From Pseudomonadota bacterium (GTDB lineage Bacteria > Pseudomonadota > Alphaproteobacteria > Caulobacterales > Caulobacteraceae), in NCBI GenBank assembly GCA_023432855.1, contig JAEZEZ010000025.1, forward strand, positions 1-24,479: 24,479 nucleotides of DNA. The letters are read 5' to 3'. Below the pieces are notes generated by a model that worked only from the letters and a program-made list of their open reading frames with translations, ran no database searches and had not been told where the DNA came from. The translations under genes were made by a program, and so were the position numbers. The number at the start of each line of letters is the position of its first letter. Within the stretch, counting starts at the first letter, position 1. Positions 7,515 through 14,130 of the stretch are shown in pieces.

Positions 7515-7745
7515 ATGCAGACGATCCTGAAAGAGCTTCTCACCGCCAGGGCGCTGTCCGTGGCCCTGGTCATCGAGGTCGGGTTCATCATCGGCGTCTA
7601 CGCCGGCCGCAACGAGCTGAGCGCCTTCCAGTGGGGCGGCGCGGCCATGGCCGTGATCGGCGCGGTGCTGCTGGCCGCCATCGTCTTCGGCTGGCCCGAG
7701 GCGGCCCCGGCGCCCCGGGGACAGCAGACCGCGCGCCGCTCCTAG
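7515..7745 (+). CDS. Small two-helix membrane protein, unknown function
   Basis: A 76-residue protein with two predicted transmembrane helices: ARALSVALVIEVGFIIGVYAG (about residues 11-31) and WGGAAMAVIGAVLLAAIVFGW (about 43-63). A short loop (RNELSAFQ) joins them and the tail is polar (PRGQQTARRS). The ATG at 7515 is preceded by a G-rich ribosome site (GGGGGCG). In-frame upstream ATGs at 7443 and 7467 would add a non-hydrophobic N-terminus and are less likely. The gene diverges from murJ, with 171 bases between, and converges with the CoA-transferase, sharing the four bases CTAG as both stop codons. I do not recognise a family. Coding status rests on hydrophobicity pattern, ribosome site and compact packing. 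Confidence 0.65.
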   Translation: MQTILKELLTARALSVALVIEVGFIIGVYAGRNELSAFQWGGAAMAVIGAVLLAAIVFGWPEAAPAPRGQQTARRS

Positions 7746-9259
7746 GCCGGCAGCATCGACCCCGTCTCGACGAAGCGGCGGTGCCAGGACAGGGCCTCGT
7801 CCAGAAGGACGGGGGTCTGCAGCCCGTACGAGCCCTGCTGCGCGCGCCGGAAGTAGTCGGCCAGGTGGTCGCGATAGTCCGGGTGGGCGCAGTTGGCGAT
7901 GATGGTCTTCGCCCGCTGCTTGGGTGACAGGCCGCGCAGGTCCGCCAGTCCCTGCTCGGTGACGATCACCTGCACGTCCTGGGTGATGTGATCCACATGC
8001 GAGGCATGGGGCACGATGGCGGAGATCTTGCCGCCCTTGGCCGTCGAGGGGGTCATGAACACCGAGATGAAGGCGTTGCGCGCGAAATCGCCCGAGCCGC
8101 CGATGCCGTTCTGGATGCGTGAGCCCATGATATGGGTGGAGTTCACCGCGCCGTAGATGTCGGCCTCGATCATGCCGTTCATGGCGATGCAGCCCAGTCG
8201 GCGCACGACTTCCGGGTGGTTGGAGATCTCCTGCGGCCGCAGGATGATCTTGTCGCGGAACGCGTCCATGCGGGCGTTCAGGTCCGCCGCCGCCTCGGGG
8301 CTGAGCGAGAAGGCCGTGGCCGAGGCGACCCTGAGCTTCCCGGCGTCCAGCAGCGACAGCATCCCGTCCTGGATCACCTCGGTATAGGCGGTCATGTCGT
8401 CGAACGGCGCGTCGAGCAGCCCGGCCATCACCGCATTGGCGATGTTGCCCACCCCCGACTGCAGCGGCAGCAAGGAGGGCGGCAGGCGGCCCTTCCTCAC
8501 CTCGTGCTGCAGGAACTCGAGCAGGCGCCCTGCGATGGCGCCGGCCGCGGCGTCCGGCGGGGCGAAGGGCGCGTTGCGGTCCGGCGCATCGGTCTCGACG
8601 ATCGCGACGATCCGGGCGGGGTCGACGCGCAGAACGGGCTCGCCGATCCGTTCGTCGGCGCGCACGAGGGGAATGGGCCTGCGGTCCGGCGGCAGGGCCG
8701 TGCCGTAGTAGATGTCGTGCATCCCCTCGAGCGCCGGGTTCTGCCAGCGGTTGACCTCGAGGATCACGCGCTCGGCGCGCTCCAGCCAGGTCTTGTTGTT
8801 GCCGACCGACGACGAGGGCACGAGCGAGCCGTCCTCGCGGATCGCGGTGACCTCGACCAGGGCCGTGTCGAGCGGTCCGAAGAAGCCCTGCCAGGCCATG
8901 GGGGCCACAAGGCTCAGGTGCATGTCGAGGTATTCCATCTGGCCGCGGTTGATCTTGTCGCGGGCGATGGGGTCGGAATTGTAGGGCAGGCGGAACTCGA
9001 TGCCGTCCGCCTTGGCCAGGGCGCCGTCCAGCTCGGGTCCGGTCGAGGCGCCGGTCCAGACACGGAGCCGGCACCGCTCGCCGGCGGCGTGCATCGCCTC
9101 GATGCGCGCGGCCAGCGCCAGCGAAACCGCCTTGGGGTAGCCGGACCCGGTGAAGCCGCTCATGCCGACGGTGCTGTTGGGCGGGATGAGGGCCGCGGCG
9201 TCCTCGGCGGACATGACGCGGCTGCGCAGCTCGGCGCTGCGAATGCGGGAAGCGCTCAT
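7742..9259 (-). CDS. Acetyl-CoA hydrolase/transferase, probable succinyl-CoA:acetate CoA-transferase
   Basis: This 505-residue protein belongs to the class I CoA-transferase family that includes Cat1, Ach1 and the Acetobacter enzyme AarC, which move CoA between succinyl-CoA and acetate or hydrolyse acetyl-CoA. The active-site glutamate lies in TEVIQDGML at residue 294, the same number as the catalytic glutamate I recall for AarC. Other family motifs are GMSGFTGSGYPKAV (32-45), GVGNIANAVMAGLLDAPF (269-286), the glycine-rich GIGGSGDFARNAFISVFMTPSTAKGG, and TEQGLADLRGLSP. Full-length conservation of the catalytic segments favours CoA transfer over hydrolysis, but substrate cannot be settled from sequence. 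It likely acts in cytoplasmic acetate or propionate metabolism. The 3' end overlaps the converging miniprotein gene by four bases. Confidence 0.9.
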   Translation of the reverse strand: MSASRIRSAELRSRVMSAEDAAALIPPNSTVGMSGFTGSGYPKAVSLALAARIEAMHAAGERCRLRVWTGASTGPELDGALAKADGIEFRLPYNSDPIARDKINRGQMEYLDMHLSLVAPMAWQGFFGPLDTALVEVTAIREDGSLVPSSSVGNNKTWLERAERVILEVNRWQNPALEGMHDIYYGTALPPDRRPIPLVRADERIGEPVLRVDPARIVAIVETDAPDRNAPFAPPDAAAGAIAGRLLEFLQHEVRKGRLPPSLLPLQSGVGNIANAVMAGLLDAPFDDMTAYTEVIQDGMLSLLDAGKLRVASATAFSLSPEAAADLNARMDAFRDKIILRPQEISNHPEVVRRLGCIAMNGMIEADIYGAVNSTHIMGSRIQNGIGGSGDFARNAFISVFMTPSTAKGGKISAIVPHASHVDHITQDVQVIVTEQGLADLRGLSPKQRAKTIIANCAHPDYRDHLADYFRRAQQGSYGLQTPVLLDEALSWHRRFVETGSMLPA

Positions 9260-9304
9260 GGCGGCGATTTAGGCCCCGCGCCGCCGGCCGGTCCAGCGGG
9301 GCCG

Positions 9305-10768
9305 TCAGCGGCCCGCGGACCGCTCCGCGCGGATGACCCCCAGCGCCTGCTCCAGCACCACGTCGGACGCTGCAGGGACGATGGGCGAGGCGATGGCCAC
9401 GTCCGGAGTGACTCCATCGGGCTGGGGATCGCCGTTGGGCCGGATGATGTGTGCCTTGGGGAAGCCGACCACGATGCCGGTCGCCGGCAGGGTGAACTGC
9501 TCCATCGCGCCGTAGGTGGTGGCGAGGTCCGAGGTCTTCTCTCCCATGACGCGTGCGAAACCGAAGTCCTGCACCAGGGCCGCGACCGTGACGGAGTTGG
9601 AATAGGAGTGACGGTCGACCAGCAGGTGGACGCGGCCCCGGAACCGCCTGTCCTCGCGCGGCTGCGCCCACGGCATGTCGAAGGCGACGACCTCGCCGGG
9701 GCGCGCGGCGGCGTAGAGGCGGGCGTACCGGTGCGAGATGCTGTCCGCGCCGCCCGACTCGGTGTCGACGCGCGCCTGGTTGGCGGCGACGGCCTGCGCG
9801 CTGACCCTGACCCGGAACTCCGAGAAGAAGCGGAACGGGCGGTCGGCGAACCAGGCCACCATAGGATCGCTGAAGGAGTTGTCGCCGCCCGGGTTCTGGC
9901 GCAGGTCGATGACCAGGTCTTCGACCTTTGCGGCGATGAAGGCCTTGAAGGCCTGGTCGATGAAGGCCCTGAACGCCGTGGCGTCCCAGGTGTCTGGCCC
10001 CTCCATGTTGTAGAAGGGGCCGGGCTTCAGGTAGCCGACGCCGCCGTCCAGGATTCGGTGCTCGCGGGCGTAGGCGTCGAGTTCGAAGACCTTCGGCTGC
10101 GCCTCCGCGGCGGCCAGGATGTCGGCGCGGCTGCGCGCCGGGACGCGGACCCGGGCCTCGCCGCCTGCGCGCTTCCGCACGGTCAGGTCGAAGCTGTCCG
10201 CCTCCCCCAGTTCGACCCACAGCAGTTTCGGCGCCCAGAACTCCAGCAGGGAGCCAGCCATGTAGGGGCTGTCGGCGGAGATATGACGCGACAGGCGTTG
10301 CAGCCACGCCGACATCGCCTGGCCGTTGAGGCCGACGATCTCGTCTCCCGCCGCCGGTTCGGCCAGGCCGCTGTTGTCGGCGGCGACATAGACGCGCCCG
10401 TCGATGATCCGCAGCTCGAGCGGGAAGATTCTCCCCCCGCCATCCCGGTGCGCCGCCCACAGGGGTTCAGGGAAATCGACCCGAGCGTGGGCGATGTGCG
10501 CCCGTGACACGAAGGTCTGGAAGGCGATCGCCGCTTCGCTCTGGGTCATCGGCCGGTCCAGAGCCGCCAGCTGTTCGGCGTGAGCCCGGTCCAGCTCTTC
10601 GCGCGAGGTGTTGGCATAGAGGTCGTACGCCGCCTCCCGGAGCCCGTCGTAGAGCGCCGCGAAATCGGCGCGCAGTTCGACGGGCGTGAACAGGCGGGGC
10701 TCGTCCTCAGCGGCTGCGGCGGGAGCGAGCAGCAAGCAGAGCAGGAAGGCGGCGAGGCGAAGCGTCAT
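9305..10768 (-). CDS. Exported S41-family peptidase (tricorn/IRBP-like active site)
   Basis: A 487-residue S41-family protein with a signal peptide (LRLAAFLLCLLLAPAAAAEDE). A central PDZ-like region (AGDEIVGLNGQAMSAWL, about 140-156) precedes the protease core: GVGYLKPGPFYN, then DLVIDLRQNPGGDNSFS (284-300), then HSYSNSVTVAAL (387-398) where S390 aligns with the nucleophile, then GEKTSD (409-414). The lysine of the CtpA/Prc branch (in GKG after the GExT motif) is absent; the aligned position is L415. HIAHARV (91-97) may provide the catalytic histidine of the tricorn/IRBP-type arrangement. It probably acts in the periplasm on peptides or unfolded proteins. It diverges from the wHTH-TPR regulator across 117 bases, implying linked control. 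Confidence 0.85.
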   Translation of the reverse strand: MTLRLAAFLLCLLLAPAAAAEDEPRLFTPVELRADFAALYDGLREAAYDLYANTSREELDRAHAEQLAALDRPMTQSEAAIAFQTFVSRAHIAHARVDFPEPLWAAHRDGGGRIFPLELRIIDGRVYVAADNSGLAEPAAGDEIVGLNGQAMSAWLQRLSRHISADSPYMAGSLLEFWAPKLLWVELGEADSFDLTVRKRAGGEARVRVPARSRADILAAAEAQPKVFELDAYAREHRILDGGVGYLKPGPFYNMEGPDTWDATAFRAFIDQAFKAFIAAKVEDLVIDLRQNPGGDNSFSDPMVAWFADRPFRFFSEFRVRVSAQAVAANQARVDTESGGADSISHRYARLYAAARPGEVVAFDMPWAQPREDRRFRGRVHLLVDRHSYSNSVTVAALVQDFGFARVMGEKTSDLATTYGAMEQFTLPATGIVVGFPKAHIIRPNGDPQPDGVTPDVAIASPIVPAASDVVLEQALGVIRAERSAGR

Positions 10769-10853
10769 GGTGTTATCCCGGCGCCCGGATGCGGCCGGGC
10801 CATGGCAGCAGACGCCGTCAGCACGTAGGATGGAAGGACGTTTCGCTCCTGAA

Positions 10854-10873
10854 TTCCTGACCTTTTCCTGACC
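10854..10873. promoter_or_regulatory. Tandem direct repeat, candidate operator of the wHTH regulator
   Basis: The nine-base sequence TTCCTGACC occurs at 10854-10862 and again at 10865-10873, 11 bases apart, so the same helix face is presented twice. A third CCTGA core lies at 10848-10852. OmpR/PhoB-type winged helices typically bind such direct repeats with about 11-base period. The site ends 12 bases before the GTG of the gene for a protein with that domain, and lies in the divergent promoter region shared with the S41 protease gene. Confidence 0.45.
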
Positions 10874-10885
10874 GGGCCGTATCGC

Positions 10886-12133
10886 GTGATCACCAGGGCC
10901 AAGACCGAATGCCTCACGGTGGGCGCCTGGCGCGCCGAACGCCTGACCGGGCGGATCTCGCGCGCGGGCGAGGCGCGCGCGCTCGAGCCCCGGGTGATGG
11001 ACCTGCTGTTCCTGCTGGCGTCACGGCCCGGCGAGGTGTTCAGCCGCGAGGAGATCCTGGAGCGGTTGTGGCCGGCGGTCACGGTCGGCGAAGACGCCCT
11101 GGCGCGCAGCATCTCCAAGCTGAGGCGAGCCCTGGGCGACGACCCCGCCGCCCCCGTCTATGTCGAGACCATCCCCAAGCGCGGCTACCGGCTCGTCGCC
11201 CCCGTCGCCGCCGACGCCGAAGACCCGCCGGTCCCGGGCCTGCGCCGGCGGCCGTCGCGCATGGTGCTGGTATCGACCTTCGTGCTGCTGGCGGTGGTGA
11301 TGGGCGCCGCCCTGTTCTCCAGCGGTGCGGTTCGCCGGGTCACGGGCGCGACCTCGGAAGCCCAGGCCCTGACCGCCCGGGCCGAAGACCACTACTTCCA
11401 GTACACGCGCGCCGACAACGAGGCGGCGATGGAGCTGTATGAGCAGGCCATCGCCGAGGACCCGGACTACGCGCCGGCGCTGGCCGGCCTCGCCAACGGG
11501 ATCGTCCAGCGCGTCATCCGCTGGCCCGGCGGCCGGGACGTGCGCCATCGCGACCTGGCCGAGGCGATCGCCGCCGGCCGGACCAGCACCCCGGAGGCGC
11601 GGAGACAACTGGCCCGCGCCCGCACCCTGGCCGAACGGGCCGCACGGCTGGCGCCTGCGGACCCGGGCGTGCTTCGGGCGCTGGGGCTGGTGCGTTCCGC
11701 CCAAGGCGAGCTGGAAGGCGCTACGGCGGCCTACCAGCGAGCCCTGGCCCGCGACCCCGACGCCTGGGGCGTCCTCATCAATCTGGGCGACGTATCGGAG
11801 ATGCGGGGCCGCGACGCCGAGGCCCTGGCCCACTTCGAGCGGGCGTACGAGGCGATGGGCCGGGTCTATGACGCGCAGTCGGCGCGGGTCCGGCCCTGGC
11901 AGGCGGAGCTCGGCGTCAACATCGCCCGGCGTCACGCCGCGGCGGGCCGGGCGCCGGAGGCCGAGCGCTGGTTCCGGCGCGTGCTGGCCGCCTACCCCTT
12001 CCATCCCGCCGCCACGGCCGGGCTGGCCGCCGTGCTCACCGAAGGCGGAGACCGCAACGAAGCCCGTCGGCTGTGCCGCGAACTGGTCGAGCGCACCGGC
12101 CCCAGCGAGGCCTGCGCGCCCTGGCTGGACTAG
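10886..12133 (+). CDS. CadC-like membrane regulator: winged helix, TM helix, TPR domain
   Basis: The 415-residue product has three parts. Residues about 10-105 form an OmpR/CadC-type winged helix, with typical ALEPRVMDLLFLLASRPGEVFSREEILERLWP and ARSISKLRRALGDDP...VETIPKRGYRL. Residues 126-148 form one transmembrane helix (MVLVSTFVLLAVVMGAALF). Residues about 155-400 are tetratricopeptide-like repeats (for example NEAAMELYEQAIAEDPDYAPALAGLA, GATAAYQRALARDPDAWGVLINLGD). DNA binding would be cytoplasmic and the repeats periplasmic. This suggests a one-component membrane sensor acting on nearby genes, probably the two S41 genes. The start is GTG with a weak ribosome site; no better start leaves the winged helix intact. 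Its stop shares CTAG with the converging S41 gene. Confidence 0.88.
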   Translation: MITRAKTECLTVGAWRAERLTGRISRAGEARALEPRVMDLLFLLASRPGEVFSREEILERLWPAVTVGEDALARSISKLRRALGDDPAAPVYVETIPKRGYRLVAPVAADAEDPPVPGLRRRPSRMVLVSTFVLLAVVMGAALFSSGAVRRVTGATSEAQALTARAEDHYFQYTRADNEAAMELYEQAIAEDPDYAPALAGLANGIVQRVIRWPGGRDVRHRDLAEAIAAGRTSTPEARRQLARARTLAERAARLAPADPGVLRALGLVRSAQGELEGATAAYQRALARDPDAWGVLINLGDVSEMRGRDAEALAHFERAYEAMGRVYDAQSARVRPWQAELGVNIARRHAAAGRAPEAERWFRRVLAAYPFHPAATAGLAAVLTEGGDRNEARRLCRELVERTGPSEACAPWLD

Positions 12134-13218
12134 GTCGCGGGCTTCGCCGCCTCCGCCAGCGCCTGCTGCGCCAGTTCGCGGCGAAGGCCGTCGGATCCGG
12201 CGATGACGGCTTCCAGCGCAGCGCGGTGCGCGGTCCGCAGGGCGTCCACTGACGAGGCGGCGATGTCCGGCTTGACGCCGACGCCCTCCCAGTTGGTCCC
12301 GGTCACCGCATTGGCCACGCGTTGCATGGGGATGAAGGCGGCGAAACCGTGCGCCAGCGGCCGGAAGCCGCCCGGATTGGCCGCTCCGTAGGTGGTCTCG
12401 CCGACCAGGGTCGCCCGCTTCATCGCCTGCAGGTCGTAGGCGAGTTCCTCGGCGCCCGAACCGGTGTCCCCATCGATGAGCACGAAGACCGGCTTGCCGG
12501 CGAAGCTGGGCGCGCCGGGCTTCGGCTCGGCGTGGAAGCTGCGGCTCGAGATCCCGCGCGGATCAATGACGTCGAGCAGGCGGGTCCGCTCGCCGACGAG
12601 GTAGCCGACCAGATTGGCCACGCCTTCGGGGGACCCGCCGGGCGTCCCGCGTACGTCGATGATCAGGGCGTCGGTGTCGGCCAGGAAACGCATGGCCGCA
12701 TCAAGCTTGGCCCCCACCGCGTCGGGCGGAAACAGCATCGTCACCTTCAGATAGCCGACGTTTCCGGGCAGCCATTCGGCGCGCGGGATCTCGTGACCCC
12801 GCAAGCGGACCTCCTCCTGGAATGCTGCGACCTCCTCCGGAGGCGGCGGGCCTTCGCGGAACTGGGCGGTCACCTCCGGCCCGACGTAGCGGATGCGGAA
12901 ATGGCGGTCGTCGACGATGGGCCCCGCCAGGCGCATCAGTTCGGCCGTCAGCTCCGCCGCATCGTCGGCGGCAAAGGCGCCCCCGCGCTCCAGCGCTTCG
13001 ATCCGCGCCGCGGCGGCCGCGCCCTTTTCGGGGAAGGCGAAGTGATCCCTGAGTGCCGCGGCCAGCGACGCGACGACCTCGCGCCGTGCGCCGGGGTCGA
13101 TCCGGACGGCCGCCGGGTCGGGCGGCGCAGGCTGGGCGGCGGCCATGGCGGGCAGGGCCAGAGCCGCCGCGGTCACGACCCCCAGCAGGCGGCGCGCGAG
13201 TGTCGTCGAGATTTCCAT
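12130..13218 (-). CDS. Exported S41-family peptidase (IRBP-like)
   Basis: An S41 protease of the IRBP-like branch, 362 residues from the preferred ATG. A signal peptide (TLARRLLGVVTAAALALPAMAAAQP) is followed by an N-terminal helical region with DDRHFRIRY (His106 a candidate catalytic base), then GNVGYLKVTMLFPPDAVGAKL, DALIIDVRGTPGGSPEGVANL, and the nucleophile region DGDTGSGAEELAYDLQ (Ser254). VGETTYGAANPG follows; like its neighbour it lacks the catalytic lysine of CtpA/Prc. No PDZ domain is evident. Start choice: GTG at 13222-13224 is directly against the AAGG ribosome site, while ATG at 13216-13218 has six-base spacing and is preferred. It converges with the wHTH-TPR regulator, overlapping by four bases. 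A periplasmic or surface role is inferred. Confidence 0.85.
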   Translation of the reverse strand: MEISTTLARRLLGVVTAAALALPAMAAAQPAPPDPAAVRIDPGARREVVASLAAALRDHFAFPEKGAAAAARIEALERGGAFAADDAAELTAELMRLAGPIVDDRHFRIRYVGPEVTAQFREGPPPPEEVAAFQEEVRLRGHEIPRAEWLPGNVGYLKVTMLFPPDAVGAKLDAAMRFLADTDALIIDVRGTPGGSPEGVANLVGYLVGERTRLLDVIDPRGISSRSFHAEPKPGAPSFAGKPVFVLIDGDTGSGAEELAYDLQAMKRATLVGETTYGAANPGGFRPLAHGFAAFIPMQRVANAVTGTNWEGVGVKPDIAASSVDALRTAHRAALEAVIAGSDGLRRELAQQALAEAAKPAT

Positions 13219-13332
13219 TTTCACCCTTCCCCGTTTCCCAGCAGGAGGCCAGGGCGGGCAGCCGTGGATGCGCCTTACCGCGATTTAATCTGCGAGCTGA
13301 AGGGAAGGGGTCAGAAACAGGGCCTGATAAGG

Positions 13333-13364
13333 CGAAGGCCCCGCGGTTTCCCGCGGGGCCTTCG
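13333..13364 (-). terminator. Hairpin terminator of tRNA-Ala
   Basis: GAAGGCCCCGCGG (13334-13346) and CCGCGGGGCCTTC (13351-13363) form 13 perfect base pairs, 14 with the flanking C-G pair. On the minus strand the loop is GAAA, a stable GNRA tetraloop. It begins directly after the CCA end of tRNA-Ala. The downstream minus-strand sequence (CCTTATC) has only a weak T-run. Confidence 0.75.
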
Positions 13365-13440
13365 TGGTGGAGCTAAGCGGAGTCGAACCGCTGACCTCTT
13401 GAATGCCATTCAAGCGCTCTACCAGCTGAGCTATAGCCCC
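13365..13440 (-). tRNA. tRNA-Ala (anticodon GGC)
   Basis: On the minus strand the 76-base gene begins GGGGCTATAGCTCAGCTGG. It has a D-loop, an anticodon stem CTTGA/TCAAG enclosing ATGGCAT with anticodon GGC, the T-loop GGTTCGACTCC, an acceptor stem closed by GCTCC, and an encoded ACCA end. It reads GCC (and GCT) alanine codons, which are abundant in this high-GC genome. All arms pair and the gene is full length, with its own upstream promoter-like sequence and downstream hairpin. Confidence 0.97.
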
Positions 13441-13478
13441 AGAGTGTCCCCGCGGTCTGGTCGCCCGCGAGGCGGCGG

Positions 13479-13506
13479 AACATAGCGGAGGATTTCCGCC
13501 GATCAA
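13479..13506 (-). promoter_or_regulatory. Candidate housekeeping promoter of tRNA-Ala
   Basis: On the minus strand TTGATC (13501-13506) and TATGTT (13479-13484) are separated by 16 bases. The start would fall near 13472, about 30 bases before the tRNA 5' end. The -10 region reads GCTATGTT, partly matching the Caulobacter sigma-73 consensus GCTANAWC. Confidence 0.5.
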
Positions 13507-13515
13507 GCCCCGCCG

Positions 13516-13545
13516 AAAAAGGTTTTCCGCGTCCGGACGACGCGG
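13516..13545 (-). terminator. Terminator after the TIGR02300 gene
   Basis: CCGCGTC (13527-13533) and GACGCGG (13539-13545) form a seven-base-pair stem with a five-base loop. On the minus strand this is followed by AAAACC and then five T residues (13516-13520). It lies ten bases after the stop. The gap before the T-run makes it a moderate candidate. Confidence 0.55.
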
Positions 13546-13554
13546 GCCGCCGGA

Positions 13555-14028
13555 CTAGTCTTCGTCGTCGTCCGGCAGCTTCAGTTCGTCCTCGAGGTCG
13601 TCGTCCTCGTCGTCCTCGATGAAGGGCACGGAATCGTCGTCCTCGTCGTCGTCCAGGACCTCTTCCTCACCCACGCCCAGGTCGACGTCGTCAGCCGGCC
13701 CCTTCTTCGGGTCGATGTCGTCGTCCTCGTCGTCGTCGCTGACGATCACCTCGTCGGCCGCCTCGTCGATCTCGGGCGCCGAGACGTCTTCTTCCTCGTC
13801 CTCGTCGTCGTCCGAAGCGGTCTTCTTCTTGACCTGGTCTTCGGTGTCATCGTCGGCCTCGACCTCGGGAGCGGCGGAGCGCGCGCGGATCCGGCGGGAC
13901 TTCACGATGTCCTCAGGATCGAAATCGGTGTCGCACTTCGGGCAGTGCGCCGGACGCCGGTTGAGATCGTAGAACTTCGCCTGGCAATTCGGGCAAATCT
14001 GCTTCGTGCCGAGTTCCGGGTTGGCCAT
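13555..14028 (-). CDS. TIGR02300 family (FYDLN acid) protein
   Basis: A 157-residue protein with the hallmark N-terminus MANPELGTKQICPNCQAKFYDLNRRPAHCPKCDTDFDPE. The FYDLN motif sits between two CPxC pairs, which probably form a zinc ribbon. After about residue 55 the chain is mostly Asp and Glu in long runs (DDDEDEEEDV, SDDDEDDDIDP, LDDDEDDDSVPF) with a very acidic end (LPDDDED). The family is restricted mainly to alphaproteobacteria; I know no established function. An acidic disordered tail on a zinc ribbon could mimic nucleic acid or act as a charged interaction surface, but this is speculation. The gene diverges from aroA, and its neighbours here (aroA, cmk, rpsA) are as often seen in the group. 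Confidence 0.93.
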   Translation of the reverse strand: MANPELGTKQICPNCQAKFYDLNRRPAHCPKCDTDFDPEDIVKSRRIRARSAAPEVEADDDTEDQVKKKTASDDDEDEEEDVSAPEIDEAADEVIVSDDDEDDDIDPKKGPADDVDLGVGEEEVLDDDEDDDSVPFIEDDEDDDLEDELKLPDDDED

Positions 14029-14130
14029 GGAACGCCTGTGCTCGAGGGGCTTGATGGGAAAGCGGCGGCTCCCTTGCCACTAGTAGGAGGCGCTGTCAAA
14101 ACCCCCTTTGCGCAGAGGGCGAAATTCCCC

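Noticed and set aside
7476..10460. 994-codon minus-strand open frame across the CoA-transferase and S41 genes
   Set aside because: It is in another frame than two well-supported genes and gives an Arg/Gly/Pro/His-rich translation typical of shadow frames.
13285..13506. Minus-strand open frame over tRNA-Ala
   Set aside because: It runs through a complete tRNA and its terminator; no protein features.
13560..13860. GTC/GTCGTC-rich low-complexity stretch as a tandem repeat or CRISPR-like array
   Set aside because: It is the codon pattern of the acidic Asp/Glu tail of the TIGR02300 protein; no regular repeat-spacer spacing exists.
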